Shown here: piece by piece, positions 1 to 9,600 of the stretch
Layout of the letters: each line of letters starts with the position of its first letter
Numbering within the stretch: position 1 is the first letter of the stretch
Assembly (NCBI RefSeq): GCF_036898095.1
Contig: NC_090744.1
Location: 8,714,132 to 8,778,131 of the forward strand
Origin: Palaemon carinicauda
Taxonomy: Eukaryota; Arthropoda; Malacostraca; Decapoda; Palaemonidae
Direction of reading: 5' to 3'
DNA length: 64,000 nucleotides
Position numbers and translations under genes: made by a program
Notes under the pieces: generated by a model
Told to the model about the DNA's origin: nothing
Seen by the model: the letters and a program-made list of their open reading frames with translations, nothing else
Databases searched by the model: none

Positions 1-39
<39 letters not shown>
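1..39. repeat. (TA)n microsatellite, cut by window edge
   Basis: Uninterrupted alternating A and T from the first base. The true length is unknown because the window starts inside it. Confidence 0.95.
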
Positions 40-44
<5 letters not shown>

Positions 45-129
45 CTTGTTTCTGTTAAATCCATAATAAACTAGTGTGTGGTATAAAACATTATGCAAGC
101 GTTGGTTACTATTAACCAATAAGTCAAAT

Positions 130-1030
130 AATTACCCAGATAGCTTACTGAATCAAGAAACCATTCTGATAACTATACAGATAAAAGAATCCCAGATTGC
201 TCCATTTAAGCATTCCAAATAACAACAGAGGTGAAAGTGTCCAAAAAACTTCGAAGACCAAGATGGGTCACGAATAACTGAATGGACCAAACAGTAAGGA
301 AATAGTCAAGCCAATGAATGAATAAAATAGCTCCTTAGACCAAGTTGTGTAGCAGATAACTCCATAGACAAAAGCTTGCTTTAATTTCATAGGCAAGAGA
401 TCCATAGGAGATCCAAATAACTTTCAGATCAAGGAATGTCCTAGATAACTTCATTATCCAATGAGTGGCCATATAAATGTTCGTATAACTCCATAGACAA
501 AGTGGGTACTAAAAATAAATTCTACAAGCTAAGAAATACTCAAAACTGGTAAATCAAATAAGTGTCCAAATAGTTTTTTGAATCAAGGAACATCCCAAAT
601 AAATCAATGGATAAAGAATTCCAAGATTACTGAATAGACTAATGAATAAAAAAAAATAACATAAAAAATACACGTTAAGCCTGAATTTTCCACAATCCTT
701 GGCTAAAGAGTTTCTCACATAGCTCCATTGACCAAGGATTGCTACGAAAGAAGTTTTAAGGAAATCAGAACTAAGGAGTATAACCACAAAAGCTTGGTAA
801 ACCAAGGCATTGCCCAATAACCAATCGTTGCCTGAAGAGAATTCATAAAACATGGGATAATCTGCAAGACTTTTATAAATAAAAAGTGCCAGAAAAAGTC
901 TCATATCAAAAGTGATAAAAATATATCTTTAAAACAGAATTATTTGAAAGGATCTACAAGCAAGGATTGCTCACAAACAGCTCTGTAGAGTAATGAATGT
1001 CCAGAGTAGATCAACAGAACCAAGAGGAAA
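130..1030. repeat. Highly decayed ~29-bp minisatellite
   Basis: Short related phrases recur roughly every 25-35 bases: 'AGATAACTCCATAGAC', 'GATAGCTTACTGAATCAAG', 'AAATAGCTCCTTAGACCAAG', 'AGATAACTTCATTATCCAA', 'CATAGCTCCATTGACCAAGG'. They fit an ancestral unit of the form (T)CCAGATAACTCCATAGACCAAGGAATG. No two units are identical and lengths vary, so this is an old array that is no longer being homogenised. A 116-codon minus-strand open frame at 554-904 lies inside it and is treated as chance. The alignment is by eye and the edges are approximate. Confidence 0.6.
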
Positions 1031-2130
1031 CACGGGATATCAGAATTTACTGCAAACTAGACCATATACACCCCTCATAAAAAAAAAAAGTCAAGGAAAA
1101 GTTTAAAATCGCTTGAAACCAAACTGGCCCTTTCAAAACTGTCAGCTAGAGAGGCTTATAAATTTCATTAAGTCAGACATACAGTAACATAGAAACTTAG
1201 AAAAGCCTTGTAAAACTTTGCAAACCTATGTATGAAGGAATATATTTTGAACTGAGCTAAGATGATCATAACCGTTTACATAATTTTCTTTACAAGCTTT
1301 ACAACTAGTAATAAGAGTCCCAAAGAAGAAAAAACATGGATGTTTAGGTGTCCTTAGAATGAATATCTAAGGAAACCAGCATGAACAATTATTAAAATAA
1401 GCAAGAACTAGCTATTGATTTTGTAAAACCATTTAATTCTCCAGATATCTTGAAATATTTAAAACTAAAATTCAATTTTATTATTTTCATCCGGTAACCA
1501 CTGAAGAAAAAGGATTTTACTGTACCTTAAAGAAGAGACAAACAGGAAGACTTCAGATAAACTGAGATCTGAAGGAAACATTATATCTCCGAAGGAGATC
1601 CATATTTTCTATATAAAAAGATTAGACAACAAACCTATCCTAAAAAGAGAACTATATTTTCAGAAATTAGAGTTACCATGTTTCAGGACTTGATTAAGGG
1701 TATTTTTTCAGTCTAGATAGGCTTTACATTTTGTAGAAATCCGTAATTCCTTAAAAATGCTGGCATTTCTACCCCATCAAACCATCAATAATATACCAAT
1801 GATAAAATATCAACCTTCAGCAAGATCCATGAGAAGAGACTACAGAACCTTCATATATAATCAGTTACTAACAACATGAACTTGATAGCTTAGCGAAATT
1901 TATTATCATATGTTCAAACCAGTCCAAAAACGTATGGTAATAATTATGATATAACCGAATAATGTATATCACATACAATTCTCCAAATTGTTCAGCATCA
2001 CGAGCAGGTTTAATATCAAACGGTGCAGGAAAAGGGGAACTCAATTACTGCTGCTGAAACTTATTCAGATATGTTGCTTTTAAGCAGAGAACTCAGAAAA
2101 AGCAAGTCTACTCTATTTACCAAAGCACTT
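1031..2130. other. AT-rich intergenic DNA, nothing recognised
   Basis: No long open frame, RNA gene or clear repeat seen. There is a short A-rich run near 1079-1090. The stretch around 1490-1680 has purine-rich phrases (GAAGGA, AAGGAGATCC) but no clear period. Confidence 0.6.
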
Positions 2131-2330
2131 CCCCCAATTTCGGAGGGTTAGCCGACCTAGCAAACAGGAACAAAGGGGGACTTTTCTTCTTTTCGCTCCT
2201 CCCAGCCTGACGAGGGATTCAGCCTAGCAATAGTAGCTAATTGTCAACGCTAGTTAGAAAAGTAGAATACTATAAGCCCAAGGTCCCCAACAGGGAAAAG
2301 TCCAATGAGGAAAGGAAAAGAGGAATGATT
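2131..2330. repeat. Dispersed repeat, diverged copy (two adjoining modules)
   Basis: Bases 2131-2224 carry a GC-richer module with 'CGGAGGGTTAGCCGACC', then 'GGGGACTTTTC' and 'CTCCTCCCAGCCTGACGAGG'. From memory, this wording is very common in prawn genomes. Bases 2230-2330 then carry a module homologous to the repeat at 4252: both share the order GCTAA, CTAGTT.GAAAAG, ATGCTAT-like, AGCCCA.GG.CCCC, AGGGAAAA, then GAGGAAAGGAAA. This copy is clearly more diverged than the 4252 copy. The class of element (SINE, MITE or other) cannot be told from here. Confidence 0.7.
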
Positions 2331-3555
2331 AAACTATATATGAAAAGTAATGACCACAAAATATGAAATATCTGAAGGTCAGTGAAAAAGTTGAATTAGA
2401 TGTCATAATAAACTACGAGGAAAGACTCATGTCAACCTGTTCATCCTAAAAAACATTAGCTACAAGTTTGAACCTCTGAAGTTACACCGAATCAACTGCT
2501 AGATCAAGGAGCTCATTTCACAAGGTGCAAAAGATGTGTGCTAATTAAAGGCAAAGCTTAAGGACCAATACATATTCATTGAATAAGAAGGCCTAATGGG
2601 AAGTAAGGATTGAAACAAAACCTTGTAATAGCATAAGCTAAAAAACAGAGTTAAAGACATCGAATTATCAAGTAGCTTTTCAATCTATCAAACTTAATCT
2701 AATATTGACAGGTGCCACAAAGCACAGTATCATAGAAATACAATGAAGAATTGAAATCACTGTATAAAAACAGATCATCACCCAATAGGACCTCACCTGA
2801 TTGAGAAAATGGTGATCAGTTGGACATTAGGATACAAGAGTGTAATGAGTAAAGATAAGACATGTTAACTTGGAAAAATATAGTTTTACAAACACATACC
2901 ATATGATCTGATTGAATATTTTCTATATCATTTCGTAAAAATAAATGACTTAAAGATACCACAATGCTTGTATGAGAAAAACTAGCCATTTAATATTATT
3001 ACCAAAAGTTTTAGCTAATTTGTTTTTAGTTTTATAATAGTATTATGATTATGTTTCTGAGTCACTCCAGATGCTATTTGGAAATTATTGCTACTGATAA
3101 CCCTTAAGTACAAATTCAAGTAGTATAAAACCGTTATCCCATATAGGATTAGACGAAGGAAAAGCATTGTGGCCAAATGAAATTAGAATAAAGTCCTATA
3201 ATCCTATAGTCCTAAAAAACAAAAGGTATTACCAATATACTAAATATAGAAAAATAATTAAACTAAAATTTTCAATTGATGAAAATACATTAGTGAGAGT
3301 GAGATATTATATTGAGGCTTACAGTAAATTTACCAAAATGTAAGATGGCAAAAAGCTGAGATAGTGATTAAAGTGGTTAATGTGGTGATTCCATGATATT
3401 TTAAGCTGTAGATAAAGTATATAACTTGATTTCTTTGTTGAAATTTCCTAATAAAATAACTAACAGTACCGTTTATGAGAATTAAGTGTTAAGCAACATA
3501 ATGTAAAAAGAAAGCATTATGGCATAGACAGTAAATGATGTTAAGATTTATAGAA
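2331..3555. other. AT-rich intergenic DNA, nothing recognised
   Basis: Very AT-rich with many stops in all frames. No RNA gene, repeat or transposon terminus identified. Confidence 0.6.
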
Positions 3556-3866
3556 AATCATTAATTTTGCATTTGATTTTTAACAGGTAACTTTAACTTT
3601 TGATTAGGTGATATCAAAGTACTTAGAGCATCACTGTAAATAGTTCTAAAGTACATTTTTTTTTTTTAGATTATGAATTTCCCAAAACCTAAAACCATGG
3701 AGTGTATATAAATCATTAATTTTGCAATTGAATTATTATAACAACTAACTTCAACGTTTTTGATTAGATATCATCTTGGTACTTGAAGCCTCACTGTAAA
3801 TAGTTGTACATAAATGTTTAAAACATTTTCAATTCTCCCCAAAACCTCAAACCATGGAGTGTATTT
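3556..3866. repeat. Two-copy tandem duplication, 155-bp unit, diverged
   Basis: Copy 1 is 3556-3710 and copy 2 is 3711-3866. Both start AATCATTAATTTTGCA, pass through 'TTTTGATTAG', 'GTACTT.GA.GC.TCACTG' with 'TAAATAGTT', and end in 'AAACCATGGAGTGTAT'. Copy 1 has a T run of about 13 where copy 2 has other sequence. Many substitutions and small indels separate them, so the duplication is old. No coding potential was seen. Confidence 0.85.
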
Positions 3867-4188
3867 TTCACTTCTTGAAGTCACAGGTCCTAGATTCCAC
3901 GTGCACGGTATGTCAGAAGTTTTCTTGTGATAATAATTGACATTGCCATTAAATCTAATGTCAGTCATTTGTAAATCTTAAAATGCAGTCATCTTTATCC
4001 TGAAAAATATTTTATGAATTAAAACCTCTTACAATTTAAGAAAAATAAGACGCTTTGATAAGCGAACTCAAACATAATGAAATATCACATAAAAACATAA
4101 AATATCATATAAAAACTAATATCAATTTGGCTTTCCATTGTTACTCTTTAATGAAAATCAATAAAAACAAGTGCACATGCATTCAATA
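3867..4188. other. AT-rich intergenic DNA, nothing recognised
   Basis: No gene or repeat identified between the 155-bp duplication and the (ATT)n tract. Confidence 0.6.
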
Positions 4189-4189
4189 G

Positions 4190-4224
<35 letters not shown>

Positions 4225-4251
4225 CATTATTATTATTATTATTATTATTAC
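4190..4251. repeat. (ATT)n microsatellite with one interruption
   Basis: About 20 trinucleotide units, broken once by a C (TTATCATTATT) near 4225. It directly abuts the dispersed repeat that starts at 4252. Such 3' or 5' trinucleotide tails often accompany interspersed elements, so the two may form one unit. Confidence 0.95.
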
Positions 4252-4655
4252 TTGCTAAGCTACAACCCTAGTTGGAAAAGCAAGATGCTATGAGCCCAGG
4301 GGCCCCAAGAGGGAAAATAGCCCAGTGAGGAAAGGAAACAAGAAAAAATAATACATTTTAAGAACAATGACATTTAAATAAATATTTCCTATATAAACTA
4401 TGAAAACTTTAACAAAACAAGAGGAAGAGAAACGAGAAAGAATAGTGAGCCCGAGTGTACCCTCAAGCAAGAGAAATCTAACCCAAGACAGTGGAAGACC
4501 ATGGTACAGAGGCTATGGCACTACCCAAGACTAGAGAACAATGGCTTGATTTTGGAGTGTCCTTCTCCTAGAAGAGCTGCTGACCATAGCTCAAGAGTCT
4601 CTTCTACCCTTACCAAGAGGAAAGTAGCCACTGGACAATTACAGTGTAGTAGTTA
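4252..4655. repeat. Dispersed repeat, well-preserved copy
   Basis: Starts CTTGCTAAGCTACAACCC and includes 'GAGCCCAGGGGCCCC', 'AACAAGAGGAAGAGAAA', 'GTGCCCGAGTGTACCC', 'GACAGTGGAAGACCATGG' and 'TCTCTTCTACCCTTACC', ending near 'ATTACAGTGTAGTAG'. I recognise this, from memory only, as an extremely abundant repeat in prawn-type genomes. It is not coding. The minus-strand open frame at 4288-4470 is a by-product. A diverged relative of its first ~100 bases lies at 2230-2330. Confidence 0.75.
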
Positions 4656-5278
4656 TTATATAATGTAAATAAAGAATTAAAATTTTATATGAAACATATT
4701 TGATTCCAAGTTTGCTAAAAAGAATATTCTTAGATTGAAACTAACTTCAAGGGAACCGTTTTGAAAAAAAAAAAAAAGATTTTTGGTTAACAAATGGAAA
4801 TTAATGCACCAATTGGTATGCACAAAATAATCTATAAATTATAAGGAATGTTTCAAGTAATTGAAATAATGATAATATTTATAGTGTCATTAAACTCAAA
4901 GCATCTCAATATTGAAGTAATTAATTCATTAATATCCACCAAGCTATTATTATATTAATTTTTCAATTGACTAACATAAACTAGTAAATTGTTCTATTAC
5001 AGAAAATCAAGTTATAGAACGTTATATTTCAATATTCATCTGATTTGTTTAAGTAAACTTTAGTGCATAACAAACAATTTCAAACTTAATGATGCACGAT
5101 CACTTCCAATATTTTTTTAAAGAAATTGTCTACAGTCCGTATAGATTTGCCTATTTTCGTATACAGTAAACAACAGATAACTTACTATAACCTAGAATAG
5201 AGTACCTTAATCATATAACCTTCTGAATTTATTTCCCATGATCAAACACACATAATACCACACACAAGAGAGATTAGT
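4656..5278. other. AT-rich intergenic DNA, nothing recognised
   Basis: Includes a 13-14 base A run near 4765-4778. No gene, RNA or transposon end was seen. Confidence 0.6.
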
Positions 5279-5299
5279 TCACCAGACTTTCAACTGAGC

Positions 5300-5480
5300 T
5301 CCACAAGGCACTAGAAGAGTTAGAAGCCCCAGGCATACATGGCTGAGGATTATGAGCCGTGAAGTGTGACATGAGGAATGGAGGCGTGAAGTATGTGATG
5401 ATGAATGCAGAAGTATTGATAGACACGACTGGCAAAATCTAACCGAGGCCCTTGGCGTCAATAGGCGTTGGAGGATATGG
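5300..5480 (+). pseudogene. Possible LINE reverse-transcriptase C-terminal remnant
   Basis: Reading + from 5409 gives RSIDRHDWQNLTEALGVNRR. This resembles the C-terminal motif of many arthropod LINE-type endonuclease/reverse-transcriptase proteins, roughly D-R-D-x-W-R-x-L-x-E-A-L-C-x-x-R-R. The surrounding 180 bases are GC-richer than their neighbours, as expected for an insertion, and hold a GA/TG-rich phrase (GTGAAGT.TG.ATGA) twice. No catalytic reverse-transcriptase motif is present and nothing upstream reads as a protein, so only a short 3' fragment remains, if the call is right. The minus-strand frame at 5279-5506 over the same bases is probably a shadow. Confidence 0.35.
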
Positions 5481-5506
5481 TATTGGGGATGGTGGACTTG
5501 CTTCAA

Positions 5507-6192
5507 ATATTAAGCAATAGTTCCCAGGTAAAATCAGTTTATGAATAACTTCAGTTTTGGACGAATGGAAAATTAAATGCCTGACTGAGAAATATTTGAT
5601 ATCATTTTTTGCTATAATGTTATGAATTTGAAGGCAATATTACAATTATCAATTTTTATATAAGTATAATTTTATAGGTTTAAGAAATATAGCATTCTAT
5701 GGTCCTAACTTTTAGTGTTTAAAATCTGTTGACACAAGAAAGTATACTATATATGACATTAGCTACTGTCATTTATCTAAGTTTTTGAAGACTTACGTTT
5801 TGAAAACTAATTGTATATTTATAATGGTCTCATATTATAGACATAAAACTAATAATGCATAGCAAAGACAAAATGTATGACCATCTCCCCAGACAATAAT
5901 CCGGATAACAATTTCACTTTCAAGAGAATCTCTGCAATACTGGATTTTTGTTGATATGTTCAAAACTACAGTACACTTTACATCTCTATCTTTCATAGAT
6001 ATTCACTACCTACTCTATATCCTAACTGAAATGCAAGTTTCTGAAAAAAAATTAAAATTCAAACTTATCTTTAAACTGATGTCAGTTGAATCTTACAGCC
6101 TCCATCCCTGTTATGAGCTTTGATATAGATATGATCAAATTAATCTTACGTCTTCACCATTCCTTTAGTTTCCATCTCCTTTCCATGTAATC
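5507..6192. other. AT-rich intergenic DNA, nothing recognised
   Basis: No supportable gene, RNA or repeat. Confidence 0.6.
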
Positions 6193-6205
6193 GGGGGGGG
6201 GGGGG
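6193..6205. repeat. Poly-G run, 13 bases
   Basis: Thirteen consecutive G on the + strand in otherwise AT-rich DNA. Length is likely variable and prone to sequencing error. Confidence 0.95.
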
Positions 6206-7345
6206 ATTGGGTTATCCACTACTAAGTTTTTTTGTTGCCTGGCATTGACTTTTGGATTCCAAGTGTGCAGGTAAACAAATATATCTGAAAGAAAAGCAAA
6301 ATATCTTTACTCCAAATGTTCTCCACCTTTATATTATTACCCGACTCTTGATAATTAATTTGATACAGAAGAGTCATTATTTAGGATTAATAATTAAAAC
6401 AACTGGCATATTCAACTTCATAGTTAATCTAAAGAGATCCTTACAACTTGACCATATTATGATATTCTTCAACAAAAACATCTGAAGGAAGAACAGTGCT
6501 AATAACCAGAGTATAATATGAGATTGGTGCTTTCATATCAACCATATCATTTAAACCTTATACCGCCTTCTTTTGAACCGATCAGCGTTGGATAATCAGA
6601 AAAGTCTGACTCAAGGTCTGAATATCAGCCAGCTACAAGAATTTAGACACAAAGGCAATGCATAAGGCACTAAAGTTTTTTTCCCCTTTCAGATATTAAA
6701 TCTAAAATTGTAGCACAGTATCGTCAAGGGAAGCAAGATCTGAAACTTTAGAGACTCCTGAGGGAGATGCTGGAGAAGCTAACCTGCTTTGCTAAGGGAA
6801 ACAGGCAAATCTCCCGGCTTTGAGACTTATTCAAGAGGTAAAGAAAACTCTAAGAGCTAAATTTAAAGAGAAGCCGATCACACGCCTGCGTTTTTGGTGA
6901 CTGGAATCACAGTAAATGCTCAGTATACTGGCAAGAGGGGAGACTTCCCTGCCACCCGCTGGTAATTACCAGCCGACACCTTATCTTAGGTTTTAACTGC
7001 CTAGTTCCATGTTCCTTTAAATTAATCTCGTAATTAAAGGACTATGGTTTGTATTCATGTAGGAACAAGTAACTATTGAGGAACCCAGTGAGAGACTGGG
7101 TTTTCTGGTTAGGTGGGAAATAAAAACGAGTATAATAAACCCTGGACCAGTAGCAAAGGTAAAAGAGTGGCAGCAAAACTAATTGGAAAATATTAAAGTT
7201 ATACTGTATATCATGTGTTTCCTGGGTAACCATGGCCTCCATATTGGGAAAAATATAGAAAATAGCAAGAAACAAGGATTTTAGCCAGCATAACCACACT
7301 CACATATCCTATTATACCGCATGTGTTTCATACACGCTCGTACAC
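6206..7345. other. Intergenic DNA with one perfect palindrome; no gene recognised
   Basis: A 77-codon plus-strand frame (6252-6485) and an 85-codon minus-strand frame (7042-7299) are AT-rich, match no family I know and have no promoter or splice context that I can defend. Bases about 6720-6990 are more GC-balanced than the surroundings and may be an unrecognised mobile-element fragment. A 16-bp perfect palindrome sits at 6958-6973. Confidence 0.5.
6958..6973. repeat. 16-bp perfect palindrome
   Basis: GCTGGTAATTACCAGC equals its own reverse complement. It lies in the GC-balanced stretch that could be a mobile-element fragment. The function is unknown. Confidence 0.9.
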
Positions 7346-7553
7346 TGTAACGGTTTTGATTTCTTATCTTATCACTCGCTCTCCCCTGCACTCTTGATAG
7401 ACCAACCTTGTTATCATGGTAGCCTATGCTTTATCATGTTTGAATCTTTGTGACGTTGTTTCTCGTAAGTCCCTGTATATAAACTCATGACCTGTTGAAA
7501 TAAAGCTAGTTGTATTTACCTCGCTTCTCGGTTATCACCTAAGTGGGGCCTCG
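7346..7553 (+). mobile_element. Candidate solo LTR with primer-binding-like site (Ty3/gypsy-like remnant)
   Basis: A 192-bp segment (7346-7537) starts TGTAACGG and ends TTATCA, giving the TG...CA form of LTRs. Inside it, TATATAAA at 7476-7483 could be a promoter and AATAAA at 7499-7504 a polyadenylation signal, in the right order and spacing. Six bases after the CA end comes TGGGGCCTCG (7544-7553), which resembles the start of a tRNA-Pro primer-binding site (TGGGGGCTCG). No gag, pol or second LTR was found within the window, so at most a solo or truncated 5' LTR survives. Each signal alone is weak; the combination makes the case. Confidence 0.4.
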
Positions 7554-7725
7554 CACACTATGCTAGGATTCCAGGTCTTTCTCTTTATTTACCAAGGAGT
7601 TTCAACTAACTGGAATAGCCTTACCAATTCCATTACTGTTTCACATATAAACCCACAATTTAATCACTGGCCAATGTAACAAATTTTAATTACTTACTCA
7701 AGACTACGCAGGTCAAAGACAGCCG
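7554..7725. other. Short AT-rich spacer, nothing recognised
   Basis: Lies between the candidate LTR and the start of the duplicated compound locus. Confidence 0.5.
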
Positions 7726-7740
7726 TCTTTCTGTAGCTAC

Positions 7741-7763
7741 GGGGACTATTAATTGGAGTCCCC
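7741..7763. repeat. Hairpin in duplicated leader, copy A
   Basis: GGGGACT and AGTCCCC form a perfect 7-bp stem around a 9-base loop. It is fully conserved in copy B at 11507-11529 although nearby bases differ. Confidence 0.8.
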
Positions 7764-8063
7764 TTTCTACTGTTAGGTGAAGGTTTAATGTAGCTTCTTT
7801 TAGCAGAATGCTGCGCTGCTGTTCATACCTTCGATTCTGTTTAATTAATAAATTTGTATAAATATAAGTCAAGCAAGAGAAAATATTTGGTATAAAAAAT
7901 GGAGTTAGAGAGATTTTTACCTGGCGAATGACCATATTTGCAGATGATATCAGTTTAAATATGACTTGTTTACTTTCCAACAGAAATTCCTGATAACAGC
8001 CTCTCGATGTTGGGGGTATATACACTTGTATTAGGATCTAAAAAGAGTGTAACAGAAGTGATT

Positions 8064-8133
8064 ATACCCTATCAATGGAAGAATCTTTATTGGCACTCCA
8101 TTTTGAATTACCCATTCCACCTTCATAGGGTAT
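8064..8133. repeat. Inverted repeat bordering the pentamer array, copy A
   Basis: ATACCCTAT (8064-8072) and ATAGGGTAT (8125-8133) are perfect inverted 9-mers 52 bases apart. The right arm is followed within 10 bases by the first AGGTA units. The same arrangement is kept in copy B (11833-11902). Confidence 0.75.
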
Positions 8134-8878
8134 GTTAGCTTAGGTAAGGTAAGGTAAGGTAAGGTTGGTTAGGTAAGGTAAGGTAAGGTTGGTTAGGTAA
8201 GGTAAGGTAAGGTTGGTTAGGTAAGGTTGGTTAGGTAAGGTAAGGTAAGGTTGGTTAGGTAAGGTTGGTTAGGTAAGGTAAGGTATGTTAAGGTTGGTTA
8301 GGTAAGGTAAAGTAAGGTTAAGGTTTTAGCTAAGGTAAGGTAAGGTAAGGTTTTAGCTACGGTAAGGTGAGTTAGCTAAGGTAAGGTAAGGAAAGGTAAA
8401 GTAAGGTAAGGTAAGGTAAGGGAAGGGTAGGGTAGGGTAGGGTAGGGTAAGGTAGAGTAGGGTAGGGTAGGGTAAGGTAGAGTAGGGTAGGGTAGGGCAG
8501 GTTGGGTTAGGTTAGGTTAGGTAAGGGTAGGCTAGGTAAGGTAAGGATAGATTAGGTAAGGTAAGGATAGGTTAGATAAGGTAAGGATAGATTAGGTAAG
8601 GTAAGGATAGGTTAGATAAGGTAAGGATAGGTTAGATAAGGTAAGGATAGGTTAGATAAGGTAAGGATAGGCTAGCTAAGGTAGGGTAAGGTAGGGTAGG
8701 TAAGGTTAGGGTAGATTATGTAAGGTAAGGTAACGTAAGGCTATGTTAGATTAGGTAAGGTATGGAAAATGAGGAATGTAAGGCAAGGATAGGGAATGTA
8801 AGACAAGGGTGCGGTACGAGTAGGTAAAGTAGGATAGATAATGTGTAAGGGTAGGTAAGGTACGGTTAAGTAAGGTAA
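8134..8878. repeat. (AGGTA)n-type pentamer array with sub-families, copy A
   Basis: Mostly tandem GGTAA/GGTTA/GGTAG pentamers. Sub-arrays can be told apart: AGGTA with TTGGTT spacers (8134-8400), GGGTA runs (8420-8506), and eight 20-bp units of the type GTAAGGATAGGTTAGATAAG (8521-8680). After 8700 the array becomes irregular. The G-rich strand is +. Its copy-B counterpart is shorter (about 11903-12470). Confidence 0.95.
8420..8506 (+). repeat. Potential G-quadruplex tract
   Basis: Six GGG runs at 8420-8447, most spaced by the two bases TA, then three more at 8460-8472 and four at 8485-8506. This meets the usual four-tract G-quadruplex pattern with short loops. Copy B has only about three such runs (near 12107-12122), so the potential is largely specific to copy A. 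Folding is not shown by the sequence. Confidence 0.7.
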
Positions 8879-8880
8879 TG

Positions 8881-8900
8881 GTATGCATTTCATTGCATAC
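8881..8900. repeat. Inverted repeat at distal edge of pentamer array, copy A
   Basis: GTATGCA and TGCATAC form a perfect 7-bp stem around TTTCAT. It is identical in copy B at 12473-12492 and marks the exact end of the pentamer array in both copies. Confidence 0.85.
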
Positions 8901-9060
8901 AGGCCTGCCTGGGCACTACCCGTACTATACTACCAACAAATCTGAATTGCACTAATCTTCACTAAGTTTAACTTGGCATGCCCAAATGTTTTGCATGTTT
9001 GGTTGCCAAATATCACTAAATCTTCGCACAGCACCTCTCAGGAGCAATATATGTGAGTGT

Positions 9061-9240
9061 GTAAGCTAAGGGTAGTAAAGGTGAGAGTAGTCAAGGTGAA
9101 GGTAGTTAAGGTGAGGTAATTAAGGAGAGAGTAGTGAAGGTAGTTAAGGTGAGGTAATTAAGGAGAGAGTATTGAAGGTAGTTAAGGTGAGGTAATTAAG
9201 GAGAAAGTAGTTAAGGTAAGGTTAGGATAGGTGAGGGTAG
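9061..9240. repeat. Short block of 38-bp satellite (about four units)
   Basis: Contains about four units of the GTTAAGGTGAGGTAATT type, after which the sequence drifts into GGTTA pentamers. The order and variants at the start match the start of the giant array at 12661. Confidence 0.9.
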
Positions 9241-9600
9241 TTAAGGTGAGGTTAGGTTAGGTGAGTGTCAGTTAGGTAGGATTGTGTTAGGTAAGGATCG
9301 GTTAGGTAGGATTGGGTTAGGTGAGGGTCGGTTAGGTAGGATTGGGTTAGGTTAGGTTAGGCTAGGTAAGGTGAAGTGAGGTTAGGTTAGGTGAGGTGAG
9401 GTAAGGGTAGGTTAAGGTAAGTGAGAGTAGGTTAGGTTAGGTTAGATTAGGTTAGGTTAGGTGAGGTGAGGTTAGGTGAGGTGAGGTGAGGGTAGGCTAG
9501 GTAAGGGCTGCTAATGAGTCGGTAGGGAAGAGGTTAGGTAAGTTGGGTAAATGATGGTAGTCAAAGCAAGGGTAGGTAAGGTAAGGGTAAGTTTGGTAAC
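9241..9600. repeat. GGTTA/TTAGG-rich degenerate array with three 30-bp units
   Basis: Runs such as GGTTAGGTTAGGTTAG occur near 9345-9360 and 9425-9470. Three 30-bp units sharing the core GTTAGGTAGGATTG lie at about 9262-9352. TTAGG is the ancestral arthropod telomere repeat, but these tracts are short, interrupted and internal, so they are telomere-like rather than a telomere. Confidence 0.8.

Larger units (their letters stand above)
7726..9240. repeat. Compound satellite locus, copy A (unexpanded)
   Basis: Direct duplicate of the locus at 11492-12870. In order it holds a ~400-bp leader (7726-8124), an (AGGTA)n-type array (8125-8878), a ~180-bp spacer (8879-9060) and about four 38-bp satellite units (9061-9240). 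Leader and spacer are roughly 90% alike by eye between the copies and colinear, with small indels. The minus-strand frame at 7690-8025 has a counterpart at 11462-11749, but differences fall at all codon positions, so I do not call a gene. Confidence 0.9.

Noticed and set aside
554..904. 116-codon minus-strand open frame with hydrophobic residues
   Set aside because: It lies entirely within a decayed minisatellite, matches no family I know, and its hydrophobicity follows from AT-rich codons.
6252..6485. 77-codon plus-strand open frame
   Set aside because: AT-rich chance frame without known motifs or gene context.
7042..7299. 85-codon minus-strand open frame
   Set aside because: Hydrophobic AT-rich frame with no recognisable family and no supporting signals.
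9241..9600. A true telomere
   Set aside because: TTAGG tracts are short, interrupted and followed by more than 50 kb of other sequence.
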